Source: Phycisphaerales bacterium | GTDB taxonomy: Bacteria; Planctomycetota; UBA1135; UBA2386 | NCBI GenBank assembly: GCA_020247305.1 | Contig: JADCJE010000047.1 | Coordinates: 1-64,000 of the forward strand | Direction of reading: 5' to 3' | Length of the DNA stretch: 64,000 nucleotides | Shown: positions 17,448 through 25,543 of the stretch, in pieces | Position numbering within the stretch: position 1 is the first letter of the stretch | How the letters are laid out: every line of letters begins with the position of its first letter | Notes under the pieces: generated by a model | What the model was told of the DNA's origin: nothing | The model's input: the letters and a program-made list of their open reading frames with translations, nothing else | Database searches by the model: none | Position numbers and translations under genes: made by a program

Positions 17448-18266
17448 TCAGCCGCCGGCGAGGCGCCGCAGCAGCGCCTGCACGTCGGCGCGCGGCTCGC
17501 GGTCGAGGCGTTCCTTGGCGAACGGCGCGAGGTCCTGGCGGCCCAGCGCCAGCAGGCCCTCGGCGGCGGCCAGGCGCACGCCGTCGTCGCCGTGTTCCAG
17601 GCCGCCGATCAGGCGGGCGACCGCGCCGGGGCACGGCGCGCGGCCGAGCAGGCGGTTGGTGTCGCGCCAGACCGACCGGCCGGCAGCCTCGCGCTCGGTG
17701 GCGAGGTCGCGCAGCATGCGCGACAGCTCGCCGTTGGCGGTGCGCTCGGCGCCGAACACGCGCGCGAGCGGCAGATCGAGGAAGGCGAGCTTGAGCAGCA
17801 GGCGGTTGGCCGCCGTCTGGTCGAAACCGTGCTGGCCGAGCGTGCGCACGAACAGGTCGCCGTCGCAGACCGCGGCTTCGAGGTGCAGCACGACGTTGGT
17901 GCGCTGCACCTCGCCGAACAGCGCCACCGTCGCCGGGCCGACCGGCAGGAAGTGCAGGCTGCGCAGTGCCATCGCCCGTTCGTCGATGTCGCCGTGTGCG
18001 TACAGGCCGGTGACCTCGTCGGCGGTCGCGGCGAGCGAACCGAGCAGCCACGCGGCGGCGACGTCGCAGCGGCGGAAGGCGTCGAGGTCGACGGTCGCCG
18101 CGCCGAGCGCGCGCCGGCCGCCGCGCACGGCATCGCGACCGACGCGGCGCGGCAGGCCGGGGAAGACCACCGGCAGGCGGCTGCGGTCGGCGCGGACCTC
18201 GGTCAGCAGCGCGTCGGCGAGGGTGGCGGCGTCGCCGAGCAGGGAGCGCAGTTCGGGCAGGGCCAT
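17448..18266 (-). CDS. eboA: EboA-like protein
   Basis: A 272-residue cytoplasmic protein. The central segment is EboA-like: ALRSLHFLP, then EVQRTNVVLHLEAAVCDGD, NRLLLKLAFLDLPLARVFGAERTANGELSRMLRDLATEREAAGR. These correspond to the EboA core in which an R-x-N helix precedes the K-A-x-F and E-R-x-N motifs and an E-R-x-A-A-G-R end. The C-terminus (GLEHGDDGVRLAAAEGLLALGRQDL) looks like one HEAT unit. The molecular role of EboA is not established; it is required together with other ebo genes for metabolite trafficking in studied hosts. It is the first gene of a minus-strand run and is divergent from lgt, with 95 bases between starts. Confidence 0.75.
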   Translation of the reverse strand: MALPELRSLLGDAATLADALLTEVRADRSRLPVVFPGLPRRVGRDAVRGGRRALGAATVDLDAFRRCDVAAAWLLGSLAATADEVTGLYAHGDIDERAMALRSLHFLPVGPATVALFGEVQRTNVVLHLEAAVCDGDLFVRTLGQHGFDQTAANRLLLKLAFLDLPLARVFGAERTANGELSRMLRDLATEREAAGRSVWRDTNRLLGRAPCPGAVARLIGGLEHGDDGVRLAAAEGLLALGRQDLAPFAKERLDREPRADVQALLRRLAGG

Positions 18267-18361
18267 GCGGGCGGCGCAGGATACCGCTGCCGACCGTGCG
18301 CGCCATCGCCGGCGCCGCCGCCAAGAAGCCGCTCGCGCCGACCGGCGGCGAGGCGGTAAGC

Positions 18362-19396
18362 ATGGGGCGCATGGACTTCCCCGCCTGGGATCCGGTGCTG
18401 TTCGACTTGCCAGGGCCGATCGACATCCGCTGGTACGGCCTGATGTACGTCGTCGGCTTCGTCGCCGGGCAGTGGATCCTCACTCGCCTCGCCCGCACGG
18501 GCTTCCTGCCGCTGGCGCCGGAGAAGGTGCCCGACCTGATCTTCTACTGCGTGCTCGGCGTGATGCTGGGCGGGCGCACCGGCTTCGCGTTGTTCTACGA
18601 CCAGTCGCTGCTCGATCCGCGCGAGTTCGCGCAGGTCTGGAAGGGCGGCCTCGCCTTCCACGGCGGCCTGATGGGCGTCGGCGTCGCCCTCGTGCTGTTC
18701 ACGCGCGCGCAGCGGCTCGACGGCCTGCGGCTCGCGGACAGCTGCGCGCTCGCCGTGACGCCCGGCATCCTCGCCGTGCGCTTCGCCAACTTCGTCAACG
18801 GCGAGCTGTATGGGCGCGTCACCGGCAAGGACACGCCGTTCGCGATGCAATTCCCGACCGATCCGCAGGCCGAGCGGCTGTTCGGGCTGCCGTCGGGGCT
18901 GAGCATGCGCGACCGCGAACTGTGCATCCAGGCGGCCTTCGGCAAGCGCCCGTTCGCCGACGTCGAGCCGGCGCTGACCAAGGTCGATGCGCTGGGCCGC
19001 CCGATCGACTGGTCGGCGGTGGCGCCGCGCCTGGACTGGGTCAAGGTCCGCGAGGCCGCGCTGCCGGACGGCTCGCCCGTGGTGCCGTTCCGCCACCCCT
19101 CGCAAGTCTACGAAGGACTCGGCGAAGGCCTCGTGCTCGGACTCGTGCTGCTGGCGCTGTACCTGCTGCCGTGGACGCATCGCCGGCAGCCGGGGGTCTT
19201 CGCGGTCGTCTTCCTGTGCGGCTACGCCGCGATCCGCTGGTCGCTCGAACTCGTGCGCCAGCCGGACGCGCACCTCGGCGACGGCGTGGTGCTCGGCATG
19301 ACGATGGGGCAGGCGCTGAGCGTCGGCCTGCTTGCGATCGCCGCGGGCATCGTCGTCGCCGGCCGCCTGCGGCCGCGGCCCGTGCCGCCGGCGTGA
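18362..19396 (+). CDS. lgt: Prolipoprotein diacylglyceryl transferase
   Basis: A 344-residue inner-membrane enzyme that moves diacylglycerol from phosphatidylglycerol to the lipobox cysteine of prolipoproteins. Seven hydrophobic segments are visible. Signature motifs are present: IRWYGLMYVVGF, GGRTGFALFYD, KGGLAFHGGLMG (the essential His-Gly) and RFANFVNGELYGR (the Lgt signature Arg and Asn). Periplasmic residues 160-240 are longer than in E. coli. An ATG at 18371 is an alternative start (MDFPAWDP). Several lipoproteins in the window (19517, 15340, 53924) are its likely substrates. Confidence 0.96.
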   Translation: MGRMDFPAWDPVLFDLPGPIDIRWYGLMYVVGFVAGQWILTRLARTGFLPLAPEKVPDLIFYCVLGVMLGGRTGFALFYDQSLLDPREFAQVWKGGLAFHGGLMGVGVALVLFTRAQRLDGLRLADSCALAVTPGILAVRFANFVNGELYGRVTGKDTPFAMQFPTDPQAERLFGLPSGLSMRDRELCIQAAFGKRPFADVEPALTKVDALGRPIDWSAVAPRLDWVKVREAALPDGSPVVPFRHPSQVYEGLGEGLVLGLVLLALYLLPWTHRRQPGVFAVVFLCGYAAIRWSLELVRQPDAHLGDGVVLGMTMGQALSVGLLAIAAGIVVAGRLRPRPVPPA

Positions 19397-19516
19397 TGGC
19401 GCTGACAACGACGGCAACTGCGGCTGGCCCGGGGGCCGGCGGCGGGGAATAATCGCCGGCCCGCGCCGTCCGTCGCCGCCTTGGCCGACCGAACGCCCGC
19501 GCCAACCCGCCGCCCG

Positions 19517-22426
19517 ATGACGAGCCTCCTTCGCCTTGCCTTGCTGTCGCTGCTGCCGTTGCTCGCCGGCTGCGACAACGTCGGGCGCGCCTTCGATCCC
19601 TCCGTCGAGCCGCCGGCGCCGCCGCCCGGTTCGACGGTGCAGACCATCCAGGTCGTGCCGGTCGGTGGCGACGCGCGCGACGGTCGCCCGGTCGTCCGGG
19701 CCACGTACCCGTCCGGCTCGGGCTGGCCGACCACCGTGCCGGTGGTGGTGGAGTTCAGTGAGAGCATCAACGAGTCGTCGATCGTGCCGACGACGCCGGG
19801 TGGGGCCGATGGCAAGCTGATCCTGCGCGTGCGCGGCACGACGACGCCGGTGCCGTGCGCCTACGACCTGATCGCCGACGGCCGGTTGCTGGTGTTGCGG
19901 CCGCTCACCGGGCTGACCAACGACCAGAACCCGACCTATCAGGTGGTGTTGCTGCCCGAGGCCCGCGACTGCGATGGCGTGCGCTTCGACGTGCCGGCCG
20001 GCGGCTCGGTGCTCGCGGAGTTCCAGGTCAATCAGGATGCCGCCCTCGTCGACGGCCGCATCCTCGCCGTCTACCCGCGCGACAACTTCCGCGATGCGCC
20101 GCGGGAGACCGCAGTGTTCGTGGTTTTCGACCGGCCGGCGACACCCGCGACCGTCGTCGCCGCCAACTGCTTCGTGCGGCCGCAAGGCGGCGCGACGGTC
20201 GCCGGCACGCTCGAACTGCCGCTGCCCGGCCTCGGTGTGCCCGGTCAGCGCGACGGCCGCGTCGCGCGCATCGCGCCGAACGCCGCGCTGGCGGGCCCGA
20301 TCGACCACGAACTCGTCGTCACCGCGGCGATCGCGTTCGGCGCCGAGGGCACGCTCGACTTCAACAACCGCACGCCGTTCGCCCGCTTCCGCACCGTCGG
20401 GCCCGCCCCCGCGCGCGCCGTCGCGCTCGACAACCCTAGCCCCGGCTATCCCGACAAGATCAACCTCGCCAATGTCGCCACGGTGCGCGTGCGCGTCGAG
20501 TTGTCGAACGACGCGCAGGTCGGCGACACCGTCGTCGTGCGCATCTACGGCGCCGACCGCCAGACCTCGCAGGTCGGCGACCTGACGTTCGTCGAACGTT
20601 CGGCGACGGTCGCCGCGACCACGCCGACGCCGATCACGGTGACGATCGACTTCGCCGGCGTGGTCGGCAGCGCGACGTCGCCGCGCTTCGAAGACGGCGA
20701 CCTGACGTTCGCGGTGCAGGTGCGCCGCGGCACGCAGCGCTCCGGCTACGTGCAGAACGCCGCCGCCACCGCGCCGCGCTTCGACACCACGCGCCCCACC
20801 GTGCTGCTCGCCGGGCCGCCCGGTTCGGCCGACGGCGCCGACCTGTACACCGACCTGGAGACCCTCGTCTTCCACGGCCGCGCCAACGAGCGGCTCGGCG
20901 CCGCCACGCTCAGCGACGGCGTCAACGCCAACGTCGAGCTCTACGCCGCCGGCGCCGACGGCTCGTTCGTGATGCGACCGATCCGGCTCGACCGCCTGAC
21001 CGCGCCGCGGCCGTTCACGCTCGCCGTCACCGACGCGGCCGGCAACTCGGCCGCCGCCCCGTTCACTGGTCGCATCGTGCAGCGCGGCTTCGCCACCGGC
21101 GTCCTCGCCGGCACGCTCACGGTCGAGGCCTTCGACGAAGCGACGCTGGCGCCGGTCGCCGGCGCGACGGTCGTCGTCGACCCCGGCACGCCGACTTCGC
21201 CGGCGTCCGGCCAACTGACCGCGACCACGGACGCTGCCGGCCGCGCGACGTTCGCCGGAGTGGCGTCGCCATCGCACACCGTGACCGTCGATCGAGCCGG
21301 CTACGACCTGACGACCCTGTACGACACGCGCGCGGCCTTCGTCTCGCTGCCGGTGCGCTCGCGCACGGCCGGCACGGCGACGTGGAAGGGCACGGCCGCG
21401 TTCGCGCCTGCCGCCGGCGCCACGGCCATCGTCGGCAACACCGCCATCGCCGATCGCAGCGTCGTCGGGGTGCGCACCGCCACGACGGCAGCGACCACGA
21501 TCCCGGACACGCCGATCACGCCCAACCGCGTGCAACTCGTCACCGGCTTCGCCGGCGTGTTCGAACCGACGGTGTCGCCCTACTACGCCGCGCACGGCGC
21601 GCCAGCGCTCGGCGCGACGCTGACGACGCCGACGATGCCGGCCGGTCCGACGACCCCCGGGGCCGTCTCGCAGCAGCAACTCGCGCTGATCCCGGCGACG
21701 GGGCAGTTGGGCACGCTGCCCGCGCCCTACATCGTCAACCTCGCCACCACCGGCCTCGACGTCGCCGCCCTGGCCGCCGGTTTCCCGAGGGCGCGCGTCA
21801 CCGCGTCGCTGCAGGGCTTCGAAGGGCAGGCGCTGGTCGGCGTCGGCCGCGCGACGTCGCTGTTCCTGACCCCGAGCTACATCGTCGACGCCAACTACGG
21901 TCTGCCGTTGGTCGCCGGCTTCGCGCCGTTCGCGCCGCTGTTCTGGTCGACGCTGGAAGCGCGCGACGCCGCCGGCCGCGTCTGCCGTACCCGCTCGCTC
22001 CTCCAGGTCGCGCCGACGCCGACGCTGACGCCCGGTCTCGGGCCGCTGCCGACGCCGGCGATCGACGCGCCGGCAGGGCCGTCCGCCGCGCCGACGGTCA
22101 CCTTCGTCGACGCGTGCGACGGCGCCACCTTCGTCGGCAACGTCGCCGCCACGCACGACGTGACGGCGACCGACGTCGCCGGCCGCGTGTGGCGCGTGCT
22201 CGTGTCCGACCGCGACGTCGCCGGCGGGCTGCGGACGGTGCAGTTCCCGGTGCTGCCTTCGGCGAGCGGCCTTGCCATCGGCGACTGGGTGGTGCAGGTC
22301 GAATCGCGCCTCTGGCTGACGCCGGGCCCCGCGACCGCCAGCGCCGACGACGCCGTGCTCACCGAGCGGGTCCGCCTCGAAGTCGACTACGTGCGCTCGG
22401 CGAGCCGGACGTTCGTCGTGCAATGA
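19517..22426 (+). CDS. Large lipoprotein with Big_5/Ig-like repeats
   Basis: A 969-residue protein starting MTSLLRLALLSLLPLLAGC, a classic lipoprotein signal with Cys at residue 19. The start is chosen for this; twelve in-frame residues upstream are not signal-like. The rest is strand-rich: residues about 45-150 (ATYPSGSGWPTTVPVVVEFSESINESSI) and 170-300 (ILAVYPRDNFRDAPRETAVFVVFDRPATPATV) resemble Big_5 Ig-like domains, and residues about 530-620 (TVEAFDEATLAPVAGATVVVDPG) a carboxypeptidase-regulatory/CnaB-like domain. It is probably a surface or periplasmic adhesion or scaffold protein. Its stop overlaps the queC start (ATGA), although no functional link is apparent. Confidence 0.8.
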   Translation: MTSLLRLALLSLLPLLAGCDNVGRAFDPSVEPPAPPPGSTVQTIQVVPVGGDARDGRPVVRATYPSGSGWPTTVPVVVEFSESINESSIVPTTPGGADGKLILRVRGTTTPVPCAYDLIADGRLLVLRPLTGLTNDQNPTYQVVLLPEARDCDGVRFDVPAGGSVLAEFQVNQDAALVDGRILAVYPRDNFRDAPRETAVFVVFDRPATPATVVAANCFVRPQGGATVAGTLELPLPGLGVPGQRDGRVARIAPNAALAGPIDHELVVTAAIAFGAEGTLDFNNRTPFARFRTVGPAPARAVALDNPSPGYPDKINLANVATVRVRVELSNDAQVGDTVVVRIYGADRQTSQVGDLTFVERSATVAATTPTPITVTIDFAGVVGSATSPRFEDGDLTFAVQVRRGTQRSGYVQNAAATAPRFDTTRPTVLLAGPPGSADGADLYTDLETLVFHGRANERLGAATLSDGVNANVELYAAGADGSFVMRPIRLDRLTAPRPFTLAVTDAAGNSAAAPFTGRIVQRGFATGVLAGTLTVEAFDEATLAPVAGATVVVDPGTPTSPASGQLTATTDAAGRATFAGVASPSHTVTVDRAGYDLTTLYDTRAAFVSLPVRSRTAGTATWKGTAAFAPAAGATAIVGNTAIADRSVVGVRTATTAATTIPDTPITPNRVQLVTGFAGVFEPTVSPYYAAHGAPALGATLTTPTMPAGPTTPGAVSQQQLALIPATGQLGTLPAPYIVNLATTGLDVAALAAGFPRARVTASLQGFEGQALVGVGRATSLFLTPSYIVDANYGLPLVAGFAPFAPLFWSTLEARDAAGRVCRTRSLLQVAPTPTLTPGLGPLPTPAIDAPAGPSAAPTVTFVDACDGATFVGNVAATHDVTATDVAGRVWRVLVSDRDVAGGLRTVQFPVLPSASGLAIGDWVVQVESRLWLTPGPATASADDAVLTERVRLEVDYVRSASRTFVVQ

Positions 22427-23079
22427 CGGTCGCCTCGGCGACGGGCGTGGCGCTGCTGTCCGGCGGGCTGGACTCAGGCGTCGCGGCGGCGGCGTTCGTC
22501 GCCGGCGGCGGGCGATTGCTGGCGTCACTGTGCTTCGACTATGGCCAGCGCGCCGCCGCCCGCGAACGCGCGGCTGCGGCAGCGCTCGCAGGCCGGCTCG
22601 GCGGCGCCTTCCACGCCATCGACCTGCCGTGGCTGGCTGCCTGTGCGGCGACGGCGGGCTCGGCGCTGCTGCCCGGCGGCGGCGACCTGCCGCAGGGCAC
22701 CGCGGCGCGGCCCGGCGACGCCGCCAGCGCGGCGCGCGTGTGGGTGCCGGCGCGCAACGCGGCGTTCGTCGCCATCGCCGCCGCGCACGCCGAGGCGCTG
22801 GGCGCCGACTGCGTGCTCGCCGGCTTCAACCGCGAGGAAGCGGCGACCTTCCCCGACAACTCGGCGGCCTTCCTCGCCGCGGCGACGGCGTTCCTGCGGC
22901 TGGGCACGCGCACCGCAGTGGCGGTCGTCAGCCCGACGCTCGACCTCGACAAGCCCGCGATCGTCGCGCGGGCCCGCGCGCTCGGCTTCACCGCCGCCGA
23001 CTTCTGGTCGTGCTACGAGGGCGGACCTTCGCCGTGCGGTCGCTGCGAATCGTGCCTGCGCAGCCGCTGGCAGCGGTAG
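22423..23079 (+). CDS. queC: 7-cyano-7-deazaguanine synthase (QueC-like)
   Basis: A 218-residue ATP-dependent enzyme that turns 7-carboxy-7-deazaguanine into preQ0, a precursor of queuosine in tRNA. The PP-loop SGGLDSG is at residues 11-17, LCFDYGQRAAARERAAAAALA follows, and VWVPARNAAFVAIAAAHAEALGADCVLAGFNREEAATFPDN is the substrate region. The zinc cysteines CYEGGPSPCGRCESC close the protein. Length is typical. Its ATG overlaps the stop of the large lipoprotein gene, so it may depend on that gene for translation. No other que genes are in view. Confidence 0.92.
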   Translation: MTVASATGVALLSGGLDSGVAAAAFVAGGGRLLASLCFDYGQRAAARERAAAAALAGRLGGAFHAIDLPWLAACAATAGSALLPGGGDLPQGTAARPGDAASAARVWVPARNAAFVAIAAAHAEALGADCVLAGFNREEAATFPDNSAAFLAAATAFLRLGTRTAVAVVSPTLDLDKPAIVARARALGFTAADFWSCYEGGPSPCGRCESCLRSRWQR

Positions 23080-23124
23080 GTGGCGCCGTGGCCCGCGCCG
23101 CGCCGGCCGCGCGCTCGTCGAACG

Positions 23125-23811
23125 TCACTGCACGGTCATCCAGCGGTTGCCGTCGCACGCGAGGGTGTTCGCCGCCGGCTTGCCCTGCACCAGCGAGTTG
23201 GGCGTCGAGCCGAGCAGGGCGGCGCCCGCCTCGGGCACGAGCGTGCGCCCGTCGTAGCGGCCGCCGACCGTGCGCAGGATCTCGCCGGTGTGGTTGGTCC
23301 AATACGTCTCGTTGCCGGTGACCGTGCGCGCCTGCGGCCATGCCACGCAGGTCCAGAACGTCTCGGCGAGGTCGGCGTCGACCGCGTCGGAGTTGGCGGG
23401 GGTCGCGGCGATGCCGTTGCCGGTGGCGTCCGGCAAGTAGAGGCACAGCAGGTAGCCGCGGCCGGCGACGTGGCCGAGGTTGTTGAGCAGCCCGAGCGAC
23501 TGCGGCAGCGGCGAGGGCGACAGCGCGGGGGCGCCGGAGCGCAGCGCGTGCGTGCCGCAGAGTTCGTCGAGGCCGAGCGCCTCGCCGCGGCCGTCGCCGT
23601 CCCGGTCGACGAGGCAGAGCGACTGGCACTGCAACTGCGCGGCGATGATCGAGCGCAGCGCCGCGACGGCGACGGTTTCGTTGGCGGTCGTCCGGCTCGC
23701 CAGCATGTTCGGGATCGCCATGCTGGACAGGACCGCGATGACCGCGACCACGATCAGCAGTTCGAGCAGCGTGAAGCCGCTCGCGGTCGTGCGTGATGGT
23801 GGGGCCGCCAT
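23125..23811 (-). CDS. Type II secretion/type IV pilus-like pseudopilin
   Basis: A 228-residue protein. The ATG at 23811 gives a short leader MAAPPSRTTASG followed by FTLLELLIVVAVIAVLSSMAIPNMLASR, the class III prepilin signal (cleavage after G, then N-methyl Phe, Glu at +5). The globular part has four or more Cys residues, a DRDGDGRGEALGLDELCG stretch that resembles a calcium-binding loop, and an NHTGEILRTVGGRYD C-terminus. It lacks nearby assembly genes, so it is an orphan pilin that needs a prepilin peptidase and secretion ATPase from elsewhere. It is divergent from folP. Confidence 0.85.
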   Translation of the reverse strand: MAAPPSRTTASGFTLLELLIVVAVIAVLSSMAIPNMLASRTTANETVAVAALRSIIAAQLQCQSLCLVDRDGDGRGEALGLDELCGTHALRSGAPALSPSPLPQSLGLLNNLGHVAGRGYLLCLYLPDATGNGIAATPANSDAVDADLAETFWTCVAWPQARTVTGNETYWTNHTGEILRTVGGRYDGRTLVPEAGAALLGSTPNSLVQGKPAANTLACDGNRWMTVQ

Positions 23812-23954
23812 TCCTTGGAACCTAGTTCGGCAGGGTTTGGGCGCGACGCCCAGGGCATTCCGCCGCATTGTCCCCAGCCGGGCCGTCCCAATGCCGGACC
23901 GCCGACGCGCCCGGTTCGCGCGCCCGTCGCGGCGTATGCTCGCCCCGCATCGGC

Positions 23955-24755
23955 ATGCGCATCTTCGGCATCGTCAACGTCACCAAGGACTCGTTCTCCG
24001 ACGGCGGGCGCTGGCTCGCGCCGGACGCCGCCATTGCCCGCGGCCTCGAACTCGCGGCGGCGGGCGCCGACGTCATCGACCTTGGCGCCGAGTCGACGCA
24101 CCCCGACGCCGAGGCCGTGCCCGCCGACGAGGAGGTCCGCCGCCTGCGCCCGGTGGTCGAGGCGCTGCGGCGCGCCGGCTGCGCCGTCAGCGTCGACACC
24201 TGCAAGCCCGACGTCATGGCGGCGATGCTGGCGTGCGGCGTCGACTGGCTGAACGACGTGCGCGGGTTCCGCTCGCCGGCGGCGATGGCGGTGGTGGCCA
24301 GCGCGTCCGCGAACGTGCGCTTTGTCGCCATGTGCGCGCGCAGTGACGGTCCGCGCGCTGACCGCGCGGACCACGATCCGGCGACCGTCGTCGCCGACGT
24401 GCGCGCATTCTTCGCCGAACGAGCGGCCGCCTTCGCCGCCGCTGGCATCGGCCGCGACCGGCTGGTGCTCGACCCGGGCATGGGCTTCTTCCTCGGCCGC
24501 GACCCCGCGAACAGCCTGCGCGTGCTGCGTCATCTCGCCGAACTCGGCCGCGACTGCGGGCCGCTGCTCGTCTCCGTGTCCCGCAAGTCGTTCCTCGGCG
24601 CGGTCACCGGGGCCGACGTCCAAGGCCGCGGAGCGGCGACGCTGGCCGCCGAACTCTGGGCCGCGCGCGCCGGCGCGGCGTGGGTCCGCACGCACGACGT
24701 CCGCGCGCTGCGCGATGCCCTGCTGGTGGAGCGCGCCATCGCGGAGCAGCCGTGA
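23955..24755 (+). CDS. folP: Dihydropteroate synthase
   Basis: A 266-residue TIM-barrel enzyme of folate synthesis that joins p-aminobenzoate to dihydropterin pyrophosphate. MRIFGIVNVTKDSFSDGGRW is the first conserved loop; the usual NVTPDSF has Lys in place of Pro. IDLGAESTHPDAEAV, SVDTCKPDVM, LNDVRGF, LVLDPGMGFFLGRD, VSVSRKSFLG and the terminal RTHDV (binding pyrophosphate) are present. The ATG at 23955 is chosen because the fold begins at once. The gene is coupled to the downstream rhomboid by a GTGA overlap. Confidence 0.93.
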   Translation: MRIFGIVNVTKDSFSDGGRWLAPDAAIARGLELAAAGADVIDLGAESTHPDAEAVPADEEVRRLRPVVEALRRAGCAVSVDTCKPDVMAAMLACGVDWLNDVRGFRSPAAMAVVASASANVRFVAMCARSDGPRADRADHDPATVVADVRAFFAERAAAFAAAGIGRDRLVLDPGMGFFLGRDPANSLRVLRHLAELGRDCGPLLVSVSRKSFLGAVTGADVQGRGAATLAAELWAARAGAAWVRTHDVRALRDALLVERAIAEQP

Positions 24756-25489
24756 TCCCGCTGCGCGACGACGTGCCGGCGAGCCGGCCGCCGGTGGTGA
24801 CGCGCGCCCTGGTCGTCGTGTGCGCGGCGGTGTTCGCGCTGCAACTGGGCGACGCCGACGACGGGCTCGTCCGCGCCCTCGGGATGGTGCCGTCGCGGGT
24901 CATGGACCCAGACACGCCGGGCCGGTTCGCGCCGGCGGTCGGCGCCGCCGCCGTCCCCGACTGGCTCACGCTGCTGACCTGCACGTTCCTGCACGGCGGC
25001 CTGCTGCACTTCGCCGGCAACATGCTGTTCCTGTGGATCTTCGGCGACAACGTCGAGGACCGCTTTGGCCGGTTGCGCTTCCTGCTCTTCTACCTCGCCT
25101 GCGGGGTCGCTGCGTCGGCGGCGCACCTGCTGGCTGCTCCGCACTCGCCGGTGCCGACCGTCGGCGCATCGGGTGCGATCGCCGGCGTGATGGGGGCGTA
25201 CCTGCTGCTGTACCCGCGGGCGCGCGTCGAGATGCTGGTCGTCTTCGGCCCGTTCCTCGACTTCGTCGTGCTGCCGGCGCCGTTCTTCCTCGTGTACTGG
25301 TTCGTGCTGCAACTCGCGGGTGGCGCGTTCGCCTCGGCGACCGGCGGCGGGGTGGCGTGGTGGGCGCACATCGGCGGCTTCGTCGCCGGCGCCGCGGTGG
25401 CGGGCGCGTTGCGCGCGGCGGGGCGGCTGCGGCCGGAGCCGCCGCACATCGCGCTGGTCCGCCGGCGGTTGGCGCCGCGGCGCTGGTGA
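24752..25489 (+). CDS. Rhomboid family intramembrane serine protease
   Basis: A 245-residue membrane protein with a GTG start overlapping the folP stop. About six transmembrane segments are visible. The catalytic Ser lies in TVGASGAIAGVMGAYLLL (GxSG, near residue 139), and the catalytic His in WWAHIGGFVAG near residue 206. The L1 loop signature FLHGGLLHFAGNMLFLWIFGDNVEDRFG is typical of the family. Rhomboids cleave membrane-anchored substrates in the bilayer; the substrate here is unknown. The closest family pattern is the planctomycete/actinobacterial type with an N-terminal PLRDDVP segment. Confidence 0.94.
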   Translation: MIPLRDDVPASRPPVVTRALVVVCAAVFALQLGDADDGLVRALGMVPSRVMDPDTPGRFAPAVGAAAVPDWLTLLTCTFLHGGLLHFAGNMLFLWIFGDNVEDRFGRLRFLLFYLACGVAASAAHLLAAPHSPVPTVGASGAIAGVMGAYLLLYPRARVEMLVVFGPFLDFVVLPAPFFLVYWFVLQLAGGAFASATGGGVAWWAHIGGFVAGAAVAGALRAAGRLRPEPPHIALVRRRLAPRRW

Positions 25490-25543
25490 GCAGCGCGCGC
25501 CTGCCGGCGGTTTTCCTCGCCGAGTCGTTGAACCCGCGGTGGC

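Noticed and set aside
18203..22528. 1441-codon minus-strand open frame opposite lgt and the large lipoprotein
   Set aside because: Arg/Gly/Ala-rich with no recognisable domain; lgt on the plus strand is certain, and the same low-complexity composition is seen in other antisense frames.
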